From Canna indica (Eukaryota > Streptophyta > Magnoliopsida > Zingiberales > Cannaceae), in NCBI GenBank assembly GCA_034359265.1, contig CP136896.1:33668001-33732000 (forward strand): a stretch of DNA of 64,000 nucleotides, written 5' to 3'. The notes under the pieces are model-generated. The model worked only from the letters and a program-made list of their open reading frames with translations. It was not told where the DNA came from and searched no databases. The number at the start of each line of letters is the position of its first letter. Within the stretch, counting starts at the first letter, position 1. A program made the translations under genes and the position numbers. This document shows positions 21,011-32,904 of this stretch, piece after piece.

Positions 21011-21150
21011 TGTCACAACCCGCCTTAGGCAACAAATCACACTGAAGGGTCATGAGGATAATTGGGATTGACCCATCCAAGTTTATCCTATAATAGAACC
21101 CTTAGATAAACCATGGGAATAATCGGGATTCGTCAATCCGAACTTATTCC
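21011..21150 (-). repeat. gypsy-type solo LTR copy 2, left piece with two hairpin units
   Basis: It begins TGTCACAACCC after gattt (21006-21010). It holds two perfect hairpin units: 21056-21088 (GGATAA and TTGG pairing with CCAA and TTATCC) and 21116-21150 (GGAATAA and TCGG pairing with CCGA and TTATTCC). It is cut at 21150 by the minus copia element and resumes at 34571. Confidence 0.8.
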
Positions 21151-22345
21151 TGTTGATGAAATGGCCACACTAGAGGGGGGGGTGAATAGGGTGTTAACTA
21201 AATTGTCGCATAATTTCAATTTTAATCGTTTACTTGATTACTTAGGCAATTTACGATTGAATGACTAAATGCGGAAGCGATAAATAATAAATCAATTAAT
21301 ACAAACACAATATCAATGTTAACACAAAGATTTATAGTGGTTCGGCCCCAATGCCTACTCCACTACCTAAGCACCCCGCTTAGGATGTTCAAACTAAGTT
21401 TACTAGATTATATCGTTTCCTTTACAAAGAGGACTTTACAATCAGAAAGTCTCCTCTCTCAAACCGAAGGCACTTCCACACCCGAAAGTATCTCGTCTTC
21501 CTACCAAGAGCACTCTCCCACCTCAACCTAAGGGACAACTCAACTAATATTAGAAAACTAAGTTTACAATGGTGGGTTTAAGCCTTAACACCAAGGCAAC
21601 CACCAACTCAATCAAACCTAGCAACCTAGGTTTACACAAGCTTTAATACAATGAAATAAACACCAAAATATAACAACTAATGGAGCAATAAATCAAACAA
21701 CAAATACTTAGCTCCAAAAGAAACTCCCTAGTCCTCTTGATGCCTCAAATTGATGAATTGATGAAGCTTGAAGGCTATGTCAAGGAGATGAGAGATCAAA
21801 CTAGGGTTTTCAAGAATGGTGGCTCAATCAAGCTCAAGGATCATCAAAATATGGCTCAAAGTATGTTGGATTAAGGGTGGAAAGCTTGCTAAGACTTCTA
21901 TTTATAAGCCTTGAGGAGATGGCATGAAACAGCCAACTCAACGGGCGAAAAACTGGCCATTTCCGCCATCTGGTCGTAGGTCCGATCGATCATCGGTCGA
22001 CCGACCGAGCGACCGAAGGCATACTGCCGCTTTCTGGCACACTTCGATCGACTGACTGATCGGTCGAATTTGCTACTGCTAGTTTTTGGCAGCATTCGGT
22101 CGACCGGTCGGTCGACCAAAACTGGGCAGACTGCACTGCTTGGTTTGGCTGAGTTTTTGCTTGTTTGTTCATTTTTGGGTTCCGTCTTTGCTAAGTCTAC
22201 TTATATAACATTTCTTAACTTTAAGCTAATAACCTTAAAACATAAATATTATTTAAGGATTACCCCTCATTTGGATTCAATAAAAATATCTAAAAAATCA
22301 AAATCCTTAAGAATCAAAATCTAATTTTTGGGGTCTAGTACAAAT
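21151..22345 (-). repeat. 3' LTR of copia element D, distal piece
   Basis: It starts tgttgatgaaatgg on the plus strand and aligns closely with 32905-34092, with scattered substitutions and small indels. It holds a TATAAATA-type box on the minus strand near 21897-21904 and the CG-palindrome cluster (21970-22125). It stops at tctagtacaaattt, where integrase of the gypsy element begins. Confidence 0.85.
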
Positions 22346-23104
22346 TTATGCCACCGGGGTACCATGATATGCCACAATCCTATCCAAGAACAATCGGGCA
22401 TACTGGTCCGCATAGAAGGTAGTTTTCACTGGTATGAAGTGCGCGGTCTTGGTTAATCGGTCCACTACCACCCAAATGGAATCAAAATCGCCTTTTGACT
22501 TAGGCAATCCGGTCACTAGATCCATGGTGATTTTCTCCCATTTCCACTCGGGCACCTCGAGGTTTTGTATAAGCCCCGCAGGCTTAAGGTGTTCGGCCTT
22601 CACCTGCTGGCAGACTAAACATTTGGAAACAAACTCTGCCACCTCTCTTTTCATACCTTTCCACCAGTAATGTTGCCTTAAATCCCGGTACATCTTGGTG
22701 GCCCCCGGATGCATCGTGTAAGTGGAACAATGACCCAGTTCCAGGACTTGCCTGCGCACCTCGTCCATGTCTGGTACTACTATCCGGTCTCTGAACCTTA
22801 GTACACCCTCTGAGTTCAATTTGAAACCGTTCTCTGCATCACCTCTTTGCACCAGGTCCTTGGTCAGTGCACAAAAGGCATCTTCCCCCTGCACGGCACG
22901 CAACATGTCCACCAGCGTGGACTGTACCCGCAGGTGTTCCATCAGGGCACCTGAAGCTGACACTAATAAGGTTGCACCCTCATCTAGGCACAAAGCCAAC
23001 TCTCGAGCTAGAGGCCTTCGCTTAATTTCCAAATGAGCTAAACTGCCCATGGACTTTCTACTCAGCGCATCTGCTACCACATTTGCTTTCCCCGGATGAT
23101 ACAT
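22346..23104 (-). pseudogene. RNase H end and integrase (truncated) of the chromovirus-type element
   Basis: The frame opens with YHPGKANVVADALSRKS, the end of RNase H. It then has the integrase zinc domain (H-x3-H within GHCSTYTMHPGATK, where HHCC is partly changed, and CLVCQQVKAEH), then ITMDLVTGLPKSKGDFDS and WVVVDRLTKTAHFIPV with the first catalytic Asp. It breaks off at IVAYHGTPVA, just before the second Asp (SDRG in the family) and the Glu. Integrase is therefore incomplete. Confidence 0.85.
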
Positions 23105-24452
23105 AATGGTGCAATCATAGTCCTTTAGGAGCTCTAGCCACCTCCTCTGCCTGAGGTTCAGCTACTTTTGGGTAAGCAAGTACTGGAGGCTCTTGTGATC
23201 TGTGTAGATCTTGCAAGTCTCTCTGTACAGGTAGTGCCGCCAAAGCTTCAGAGCAAAGACCACTACCGCTAATTCTAGGTCGTGCGTCGGATAGTTCTTC
23301 TCATGAACCTTCAGCTGGCGAGACGCATAAGCAATGACTCTGCCATACTGCATCAGGACGCAGCCCAGACCAACCCGAGAGGCATCATAGAAGACTACAA
23401 ACCCTCCTGACCCGGAAGTTACAGCCAACATGGGTGCAAATGTCGAACATGCCTTGAGCTTCTGAAAGCTCGCCTCGCATTTGTCATCCCAAACGAATCT
23501 GACCTTCTTCTGGATCAACCGTGTCAGAGGGGCTGCAATTCTGGAGAAATTCTCCACAAACTTCCGGTAATAGCCGGCCAAACCAAGGAAACTGCGGACC
23601 TCAGTTACACTAATAGGCCACTTCCAGTTCTGCACCACTTCAATCTTGGCAAGATCTACCCTTATTCCTTCCTTGGACACTACATGGCCCAAGAATCCTA
23701 CACTTTCCAACCAAAATTCACACTTGGAAAATTTGGCAAACAAGCGGTGCTCTCTGAGGGTTTCCAAGACCATTCTCAGGTGCTTAGAGTGCTCCTCCTC
23801 ACTCTTGGAGTAAACCAAAATATCGTCAATGAAGACGATCACAAAGCTGTCCAAGTACTCCTTAAATACTCTGTTCATTAGGTCCATAAAGGCAGTAGGT
23901 GCATTGGTTAGGCCAAAGGACATCACTAGGAACTCATAGTGACCGTAGCGAGTCCTAAAGGTCGTCTTAGGCACATCGCAGTCCCGGATTCTCAGCTGAT
24001 GGTACCCGAACCTTAGATCTATCTTTGAAAACCATTGTACCCCCTGCAGTTGGTCAAACAGATCGTCTATCCTCGGCAGTGGGTAGTGATTCTTGACGGT
24101 CACCTTGTTCATCGACCCATCCTTCTTCTTCACGAAGAGAACCGGGGCACCCCAGGGTGACACGCTCGGCCAGATGAAAACCCAAGTCTAGCATTTCCTG
24201 CAATTGCACCTTTAACTCCCTGAGTTCGGCCAGTGCCATCCTATAAGGTGGAATGGAAATTGGTTTTACCCCGGGCTGCAGGTCAATGCAAAAATCAACT
24301 TCCCTTCTGGGCAGTAACCCCGACAATTCCTCGGGAAACACATCAGGGAATTCACAGACCACTGGGGTTCCGCTGACATCCCTTGCTTCACCCCTTTCCT
24401 CCTCGCCCACAGATACAAAGGCCAGGAAAGATTGGCAGCCACCCCGAAGCAA
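23105..24452 (-). pseudogene. reverse transcriptase-RNase H of the chromovirus-type element
   Basis: The N-terminal part (24452-24170) has FPDVFPEELSGLLPRREVDF and PPYRMALAELRELK, the usual entry into plant chromovirus RT. A frameshift near 24160-24180 leads into [16 protein letters not shown], then [34 protein letters not shown] and the catalytic [11 protein letters not shown] (about 23847-23803). RNase H follows ([51 protein letters not shown]), with a stop near 23162 at the joint. The catalytic residues are intact, so decay is recent relative to the Tat elements. Confidence 0.85.
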
Positions 24453-24463
24453 CTTACGAGTCT

Positions 24464-24900
24464 TTAGGGCTGAGATGACCCTATCGGCTTGCTACCTCCC
24501 TCCCCTTGGAAGGTGAACTGCAGCAACCCAGGCTTATTAAACACCACCGCTTTGGCCCTGCAATCCAACATTGCAAAGTGCTCTGCTAGCCAGTCCATGC
24601 CAAGAATGACATCAAGCTCAAGAGTGGGTAGGAGTGTCAAATCCGCACTCAGCACATGGCCACAGATGAGTACCTCACAACCTTGATAAATTGAGTTTGC
24701 TAAGATTGCATCGCCCGTAGGCGTTGATACCATCTATGGCCCGTCGAGCATAGAGGGTGCCATTGGCAACTTTGCAGCAAACATGACAGACATAAACGAG
24801 TGCGTGGCACCCAGATCAAATAAAACATATGCAGCTGACGAACATACTAAAATAGTACCTGTCACCACTGCTTTGGATGCCTCTGCCCCATCACGGTTCA
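24464..24900 (-). pseudogene. aspartic protease of the chromovirus-type element
   Basis: The minus-strand frame has LELDVILGMDWLAEHFAMLD, the conserved C-terminal flap of plant gypsy proteases, preceded at about 24830-24790 by a D-x-G-x-T-type active-site region (LFDLGATHSFM-like; read from the nucleotides). A stop near 24735 separates these parts. It sits between the zinc knuckle and RT. Confidence 0.7.
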
Positions 24901-24950
24901 TAGCATATACCCGCGCAGGCGGCCTCTCTGAATGATGAGTCTGCAGCCCC

Positions 24951-26193
24951 TTATTTTGTGTCTGCCCTCTCTAAGCTACTGACCCTACTGACATAGGTGT
25001 CTTCCCCTAGACTACTCAGGCTTCTGACCGATTCCCTCATGACAGTCCTTCTTGAAGTGTCCGACTCGATCGCACTTGAAGCAAGCATTAGTGCGGCTAA
25101 GACAGGACCCCCAGTGCCTCCGACTGTAGCTGCCACACTACAGTGCCTTAGATCTCTGAGAACCACCTCCTAACACTGCTGGCCTCATTGACCTGGTCCC
25201 TGGGCTCCCACGGCCCCAATTGCCATTCTGCCCCCGGCTCTGCTGCTAATCTGATGTAGTCATTGCCCCCTCAGAGTGCCAAGGCCGACAACCAGAACCC
25301 TGCGACCAAAACTTCTTCTTAGTTGGCCCGTCATTTCTCTCAAACGGCACCAAAGCTTCTTTCCATAGGGCTTCATCCACTACCTGAGCCAGAGTAGAAT
25401 CCTCAGTGTCGTCGATAAGCCAGCCAATCTGCGGCCTCAATCCTGCCACGAACCTTTTAACCCTGGCGGTCTTAGACGCCACTAGGGTTGGATGGTACTT
25501 GGAGAGACGGTTGAACTCCATCTCATACTCAGATACGGTCATGCCTCCAGCCTGGCACAGCATCTCAAAATCACGGGCGCGCTTGTCACGGACACTCATG
25601 GGTAGGTACTGCTCTTCCATAGCCGCCCGAAATTCCTCCCACGTGGGAGGTGGTGCGCCAGCTGCCCTGCGGGCCTTCCAAGTTTGCAGCCAGACCTTTG
25701 CCGGTCCCCTCATCTGAAGACCAACCATACGAGCAGCTGCCTCTGAAGAACACCCCAGCTCCATACATAGCTCGTAGCAATCCCCCAAGAATTTTGTCAC
25801 TTCCACTTGACGATCTATTCCGGTGAACTCCGGTGGCTTCAGTGTGACAAAATTTGCATAAGTTGGGGCCCCTGGGGTTCTGACCACTGGCACTATCACC
25901 TCTGCTACTTCTGGTACCACTGAAACCACGGGCACGAGTTGTGGCGGTGGCTGCTGAGACTGTTGTTGTTGCTGCATTTGCTGTCTCAATTCCTACTCCT
26001 TATGCAGTGCCTCAGTCAATTGGTTCACCTGAGCCTGCAGTAGAACAACCGCTGACTCTTGCCCCTGTCCCTCAGACGGCTCTCTATACCTGCCCCGGGC
26101 CCGGCCTCGGCCTCAACCTCGGCCTCGCCCCCGGCCTCGACGTTCCGTCGAGTTACTGCCACTCCCGCTCAAAGCAGCATTTTGACCATCCAT
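24951..26193 (-). pseudogene. Gag with zinc knuckle of the chromovirus-type element
   Basis: The start chosen is the ATG at 26193, giving MDGQNAALSGSG, then an Arg-Gly-rich run with one stop. Next come a Gln-rich segment (25989 onward), FVTLKPPEFTG, then EYLGD-like KFLGDCYELCMELGCS, the capsid signature WEEFRAAMEEQYLP, MTVSEYEMEFNRLSKY and RFVAGLRPQI. At about 25095-25047 is CFKCDRVGHFKKDC, a canonical CX2CX4HX4C knuckle. A stop and frame change near 25246 separate capsid and knuckle. Confidence 0.8.
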
Positions 26194-26392
26194 TTCACTA
26201 GATTGTAAAGAAAAGAAGTTGCATGTCATATAAGAAATTCCTAACACAAAGCTCTTTAACTTACTAACCGCATGGTGCGCTTAGTGCAGGAGTGGTCGCC
26301 CAATCTCGTAGCATAACTATACTGTAAGTCGGCACGCTAACATATGCCTCATACCTTACCCAACACTGAGTCACAGACAAGACCTAACCTAG

Positions 26393-26408
26393 TGCTCTGA
26401 TACCAACT
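26393..26408 (-). other. primer binding site of the chromovirus-type element
   Basis: On the minus strand TTGGTATCAGAGCACT, directly after the LTR end (GTGTGACA), is the initiator methionine tRNA type. Confidence 0.85.
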
Positions 26409-26409
26409 T

Positions 26410-28952
26410 TGTCACACCCCAACTGAGGGTAGTGTGACCGGCCAGGGTCTACATCCTGCCATGTAGCCTACTGTCTACACTGACATCAAGAAAACCAAGA
26501 CATATCGAATGAAAGAAATCTCAACATACTTTATAAAAAGTTTTCAAAGTCACAATCTATAAGTTTTCGAAAACAAGTAGAAACATCAACATCAAATAAC
26601 CGAATGTTCAAGTAACAAGTTTTACAATTCTTTTCAATTACGACTGTCAGTGCAGAAACAAATCCAACATAACTAAGCACTAGTCTAAGACTCATGGATG
26701 CCACTACGAGATATGGCACCGCCTCCCGCCCACCAGCTGCACCATGTCGGCATGCCAAGCTACTGCTCATGCTCTGCAAAATAAGAATAAACTATGAGTC
26801 CACTTGGGACTCAGTGAGTAGCTCAAATGAACCTCCACATAAGCCTCAGTCATGCATATATATCATACAAGGCAATAAAGGAAATGTACAAGGAGGTAGA
26901 ATTTATTTCTAATGCGATTACCGACCCCCAACGGGTCCATCTATATCAACTGAACATGATAACATGTCGTCTTGGCTTATCAAGTCTTCGGCATCCGGCC
27001 CTTGGGCCTACTCATAGAATCATATCCCGGCTACAGTCGTCTCTACCATATTAGGTAGTATCATACTGGCCATCGGCCACATCATCTCAAGATGTAAGCA
27101 AACAATCTCGGGTCGTCGACTAGGATGGTCCACTAGTCTTCGGACACCGTCTGGGGTAAGGATAGCTAGTCCCACTCAACTGGGGTCTGGCACCTAGGGG
27201 GCCCGCCAGTGCACCTCTAGACCCAATACTGGTCGAGCTGAGCATTGGTCATTTCTGACCTCCAAGCTCCTCGGTGGACCATCTCAAACACATCACACAG
27301 TTAATATCCTAAGGTTTTCATATATACACTTTGGGACTTTGTCCGAATCTGGCCTTAATCCAGCTACAGGATCGACAATTTATGCCGTCATTTCAAGATA
27401 TGAACACTTACGAGTTCTATGTTTTCAAAAGTATACAAGAAGTCATAGAAGTGTCATCGTCTCCTAACTAAGTTTCCATATAAGTGCGATGAACGTCTAG
27501 TGACGCCTTACATGTTACCTAACCTCCTACACTGCCTTGGGTGAGGAATTCCCGTGTGTCGACCTTGGAATTCCGCCCAAGAACATTTAGGGCAGCATGT
27601 ATAATCCAAGGAAAAATATTCAAATATTGCAACATTCATTATATATGACCACAATGTATGCACATAACAACTTTACACTACCTTAGGAATTTTTAGTACA
27701 ATAAGGAACAACTATCTAGCATGGCAAGGTAGTAATGAATTTAAATGACATGTAGGAAATACAAAACATGATAACAATCTCAACATACAAAATTTAAAGA
27801 TCTAATGCTAAGGATGGTTATAAAACTAGCATTCCTACAATTTAAAATCAATCAAGCTACTTGCTATGTTTGGTGTTCTTCCTAAGTATTGCCATATCTC
27901 TGTGTGATCCTTATAATCATGCAATTTCCATATAAAGCTACTCTCTTCTCCCCTCCCTAGCCTTGGCCGAACCATGAGCAAGGAAGACCTTGCTCGACCA
28001 TGGCCCTTAAGGTAGGAAAGGGGGAGGAGACTCTAGCTATACCTCTACTTCTTCAATTCCAAATATAGCTTACATATCAATGGACTAATTTACCCTTCCC
28101 TCACCCTTGGCTGAACCCTCTTCATGATTTGTAGGGTTCATTCGGCCACTTCAAGGGATTCCTAGGGAAGGCATGCTTCATAGTGCGTGAGATATACAAG
28201 TGGAACTACATCGAACATTGATATAAGGTCATCCAAGGGCTTTCTTGCCATCAAGGGAATCGGGGAAAAATTTGGCATGACCTTTCCCCTTTTCCCATGA
28301 CTCGGCAGCCCTAAAAACTTGCAAAACGACGAAGAAACAACGAGATCCAACAAGGAATTCCATAAAATAGTGAACATATATCGTTGAAATCAAGATTCGT
28401 CGAAAAGATCGTGAGAAACTCAACCTATCTCATCTAGGGTTCGACCACCCACCTCCCCCAACCTTCAAAATTTAACCACTCACCTAGATTGCGGAGAAAC
28501 AAGGATCGGGTGACAACGACTTGAAATTTTTCCGGCGATGATGCGAATCCCGGATCGATCCAAGCCCCATGCTTCCTCCTTGTTCCTTCTCCTCTCTCCC
28601 TAGGCAGCCTTGTGCGACTTAAAGGGTGAGTCGCACGGCTGCAAGATGAGGGTTTTAATACCTCATCTATCTTTCTAAAGATGACCTCATGACTCACTTA
28701 ACTCATACCCGGAACTCGACTAAACTCGAACTCAACTTGGGTTCCGACTCAACCCATAATATGAATCGAGTTAACTTAATTTAAGGCATGATTTAATAAA
28801 AGGAAAGTTAATCACCCAAATAGATTCCATGAATCATTAATCGAGTCATACATTTTCACTTGAGGCGATCCTATGGCTCGACTCGACTACCCCCGGACCC
28901 GGGGCGCTGCACCAAAACAGATTTTATATTAGGAAATTTCTCCAATCTTACA
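26410..28952 (-). repeat. 5' LTR of the chromovirus-type element
   Basis: On the plus strand it starts TGTCACACCCC and most likely ends CAATCTTACA (28952), 2543 bp. Beyond it are 24 bp of copia LTR (AAGGTAGAAAACCTTAGGCC). An earlier end near 28909 is possible. Contents are non-coding: AT-rich parts and a stretch with clustered CTCGAC and TCGGCC words. The GATCG-containing part near 28540-28640 has no gene. Confidence 0.65.
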
Positions 28953-28990
28953 AAGGTAGAAAACCTTAGGCCAATAATCTCCCCCTTTTT
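28953..28990 (-). repeat. proximal remnant of copia D 3' LTR and polypurine tract
   Basis: Bases 28953-28976 match the start of the copia LTR (34542-34565, minus strand). Next to them, 28977-28990 read on the minus strand give CCAAAAAGGGGGAG, the polypurine tract, as in element C at 17521. Confidence 0.75.
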
Positions 28991-31460
28991 GGTGATGACA
29001 AACATCCTTAAGAAAATATCTACAATTAAGCATAGAGGATATCAAACATGGGATTTCTCCCCCTATCAACATGCATATCTATATAATAGAACTCCTCATA
29101 TATAGATGCATGGTTCTCCTATATTTTCTTCCCTTTTACCTATATTTTTCTCCCCCTTTTGACATCAATCAAAAAGGGCTAGAAAAGTCAACTATGGTCA
29201 AAGTTGAGACCTAAAAACTTGGTTTCATGAAAACATGTAGATCTCAACTCAAGAGATGAAAACATACATACAAGTGAGACTAATCAATACATAATATCAT
29301 AGAATGCTAAATATAATCTAAAACTAGAAATCATGTATCAAGCTCAATAATGACATTTTCATGTATCGGTCAACATATCAAAAACCATTTTAGAAATGAT
29401 TTTTCACAAATCAAAATGAGAATGATACCAAAAACATGAATCTAACATCATACTTGAAGTCTCATTCAAAGATTTCGACAAAAATTCAAAGTATCGAGAA
29501 ATGAGCATTTGGGAAGAACGATACTTTAAAGTTTCGAAATTCAATTTCAAAAATCCAAATCAAATCACATTTATACTCAAGATTTTCAAAAATTTTATGT
29601 CATAAACAAGATTTTTCAAGGAAGATGCATATTCAAGAATCAACAAAAATTCATTTTTTTTGCATTTTTTTAAAATTCATTGAGTTCTAGTGGCATTTTC
29701 GTAAATAACTAAATTTTTTTAAAAGTTTTCAGTTTTTATTCAAACTTTCCAGATATCAATATATAATCATTTAAAGCATGTTTATCAAGTTTGAAATGAA
29801 AATAATGTCATTTGGTCAAAGTTTTACCTTAGCATGATTTCATTCTAAAATAAGCATTGTATCATGAAATTGCTAAGTATCAAGTTTTAACATTTACTCA
29901 TAATTTTTCAAATTCAAACACATGGACACCTAACATGAGTAAATCTAAACATGTTTGTGATGTTTGAGCTCAAAAAGAAATTTCTAAGTCAAATTATTGA
30001 CTTAAGTCAAACTTTTTCAATTTTGAGTCTCCTAAGGTGAGCTAGTTGTCATTTTATTCATTTACATATGATTTTTCAATTTTAACCACATGGATGAAAA
30101 ATATGAGTAAGCTCAAACATATTTATCAAGTTTCAACTTAAAATGAAGTCTCTAAGATGAAATTCTACTTAGGGCACATTTCATTCAAACAAGGTTTCAT
30201 GAAATTGCCTAAGTATCAAAATTTTATCTACTCATGAGATTTCAATCAATTATCATGCAAGATCATTCATGAGCATAGAGAAATCATTTAATCAAGAAAA
30301 TAGAGGTGTTATGCAAGAATTTTACCAAAATAAAACTCATACCTCATTTCTTGAGAATTTTCAAAATTTTCACTTTCTTTCCATTTTCCTTTAGCCTTCA
30401 AATTTTTACTACTTTCTCAACTTGCAAGTAGGCTTCATTAGTATTATAATGAAATCATATACCAACTAGCAAGCTAACTTACTAAATAGCAAAGGTTTAA
30501 TGCAAAGTTTCATTTAAAAATCTTAACCTATACTTGATAGTAGAGATTCATTTTAAGGAGTTATCATGATATCAAAATGAATCAAAGAGATATTAAAATA
30601 TGAAATATTTGAAAAGGAAGATCTCTAAACATGTTTAACTAGTTTGGACTTAAAAAGAAGGTCTCTAATAATGAATATCAACCTAGAGCAAGTTTCATTT
30701 AATGAAATTTGCCTAAGCACTAAAATTCTACCTACTCATGAGAATTCAAGGGTTTAACATGCAATTCTAATCATGAGTATTGAGACATAATTTAAGATTA
30801 AACATTGAGGTATAACACTAAGATTTTATGAAAATTGAAATCATACCTCATACTTGAAAATTTAGCCAAACTAATCTTTTTCATTCTAATTAGCCTTCCA
30901 TTTAAAGTTAGATTTAACTTGCATGAGGAAATCATTGGTAACATAATGACATAATTATTCCAAGCAAGTTAATCATTCTATATAACAAAGTAAGCATCAA
31001 AGATTTCATTCAAAATACAACTTTGTTAAATAGTTCGAAATCCATTTTAAATGAAATCAAGTCATACCAAAACGAATTTTAAGAGATCACAAAAATAATA
31101 AATATGAAAATATGATATCCAACCCTTCCTATTGGTTGAAAACCGAAAGGTCACAATTAGCCTACGATTTAGAACCGCAAGGTCGCTTAGGCCCGTTATA
31201 GGCCACATTGGTCTCCGAAGAGACCGAAAAATCAAAAATCAAAATCATTTTTCAAAAGACTCTTATCAAGAGTGGGAAAAACAACTCAAATTAAACATGT
31301 ATTATACACTCTAACTTAAATGATATCAACTAAAGTAAGAAGATGATACGAAGTATACCTAGATGCCAATTTTCATACCTATGGCATCATGATGACTTGA
31401 AGTTGCAACCTTATGGAGATTTTTCATTTGAATCCAAGGTCAACTTCAATACACCATTTT
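28991..31460 (-). other. non-coding interior of copia element D
   Basis: It is AT-rich and without a credible coding frame, and homologous in reverse to 13880-15100 and 17270-17520 of element C. Motifs such as CATGAG, AAATCATGA and TTTCAAATT recur at irregular spacing, giving it an internally repetitive look. The second ORF of element C is not present. Confidence 0.65.
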
Positions 31461-31464
31461 TCAT

Positions 31465-32850
31465 TCATCCTTGTGTGGTAGCTCCCTCTACAAAAGAAGA
31501 TGAGACTTTTGGTACCCAAATGGCTTTGGGTCTTTGGGGGTGAGTTGGCCTAGGAATCCAAAGTGTCTTAACTACGCTTGGATTTCTTTTAAATGCACAA
31601 TCATGGATAGCATGGTCATATATACCACAACAAAAATAATTTCCATTAAACTTTTTGTTTTCATTTGTCTTTTGAATATGAGGCTTAAAAGTAGAATGTT
31701 TAACATGAGATTTAACATTAGCATGAACATTCTTTTTTGAAAAATCATTTCTACTAAAATTCTTAAATGAGAAAATATTTTTCATTTCATTCATTTTCTT
31801 GTTCAGGTTTAGAACCTCATTTTTCAAATCAATCATGGAGTTATGTAAAGCATGCATTTGAGATTTCAACATATAATTTTCCTTTTTAATTTTTGAGTTT
31901 TTATTTTTCAAATTTTCATTCTTAATTTTGAAACCATTTTTCAAATTTTCGTTTTCAAGCTTTAAGTCCCTAAGCTCAAGTTTCAATGTATCATGACTAG
32001 GATCAAATGAGCTATATTATAATTTCTCATTTTCTAATTCTAGATCATTCAAATGTGCACTAAGTCTAGAGTTCTCCTTTTTAATCTTCTTGTTTTCCTT
32101 ATCCTTTTTCAAAAGCAAGGCATACATGTTTTTATACTCATCCATCAATTCATCAAAATTATAAGAGTTAGATGAGTTAATACTATCATTATTATTAACA
32201 TGACTAGAAGGAGAAGAGTGTACCTCATTGTTATCATTCATGAGGCATTCTTTTGAGATGACTTCATAGTCATGGCAAGAGGATGCTTCACTTGAGTAGA
32301 ATGAGGATTTGGAAGCATTCGACCTCTTATTTGTCTTGTTCTTCATGGTAGGGTAATTCCTCTTCACATGCCATTTTTCTTTGCACACATGGCAGATCAC
32401 CTTCCTTTTTTGATTTTTAGTACTCCTATGACTAGAGGCACTATGGGCTTCAAAAACCATATTAGTATTGGGTGGATGACAATTGTCATCACTCCCCTCA
32501 TCAAATGCATTGAGCTCTTCGATTTTGCATAATTATAAAGCATGTTTCAACAATCCCAAATATCGAATGCGGAAGTACAATGCATGATCTTTTCAAAGAC
32601 ATTATTTTCCAAAGAACAAAATATGCAATTTGAAGCTTTAGCATTTAATTCAAACATATCAATTTGTTCTTGGGTCCATGCATTCATGTTTTCCTTAGGT
32701 TCAATATATTTAATTTTACCATGTTAAAAATACCTAAACTTTAAGTCTTTAAGAAGGTGTATATCCTAGACTTCCAAAGACCAAAGTTTGATTCATCAAA
32801 CCTAGGAGGTATAGACGCTACCAACTATAGTGTCATTTTCTGGATCGAGG
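31465..32850 (-). pseudogene. Gag of copia element D
   Basis: The N-terminal part (32850-32540) is frame-broken but matches element C at WTQEQIDMF and the following residues. From 32460 the frame holds the zinc knuckle CHVCKEKWHVKRNYP (last Cys now Tyr), a Ser-rich link, YNFDELMDEYKNMYALLLK, and a long Lys/Glu/Asn coiled coil in two stretches (to 32017, and 31986-31750) separated by a stop. It ends with YFCCGIYDHAIHDCAFKRNP and VPKVSSSFVEGATTQG. It is the uninterrupted counterpart of the split Gag in element C and shows what was interrupted there. Confidence 0.8.
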
Positions 32851-32890
32851 CTAGATGTAGAGGAGACAATGAAATCTCAATCTACGACCC

Positions 32891-32903
32891 GCTCTGATAC
32901 CAA
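32891..32903 (-). other. primer binding site of copia element D
   Basis: On the minus strand TTGGTATCAGAGC, one base after the LTR end, initiator Met tRNA type. Confidence 0.9.
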
Positions 32904-32904
32904 T

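Larger units (their letters stand above)
22346..28952 (-). mobile_element. chromovirus/Tekay-type gypsy element, 3' truncated
   Basis: Read on the minus strand: 5' LTR (28952-26410), initiator-Met primer site, Gag, zinc knuckle, protease, RT-RNase H and the front of integrase. The end of integrase, any chromodomain and the 3' LTR are missing at 22346, together with about 400 bp of the surrounding copia LTR. This points to a deletion after insertion. Domain motifs are better preserved than in the other gypsy elements here, but frameshifts remain. Confidence 0.85.

Noticed and set aside
22434..24686. Several plus-strand frames of 60-90 codons
   Set aside because: They are antisense to the well-supported minus-strand gypsy pol and gag genes.
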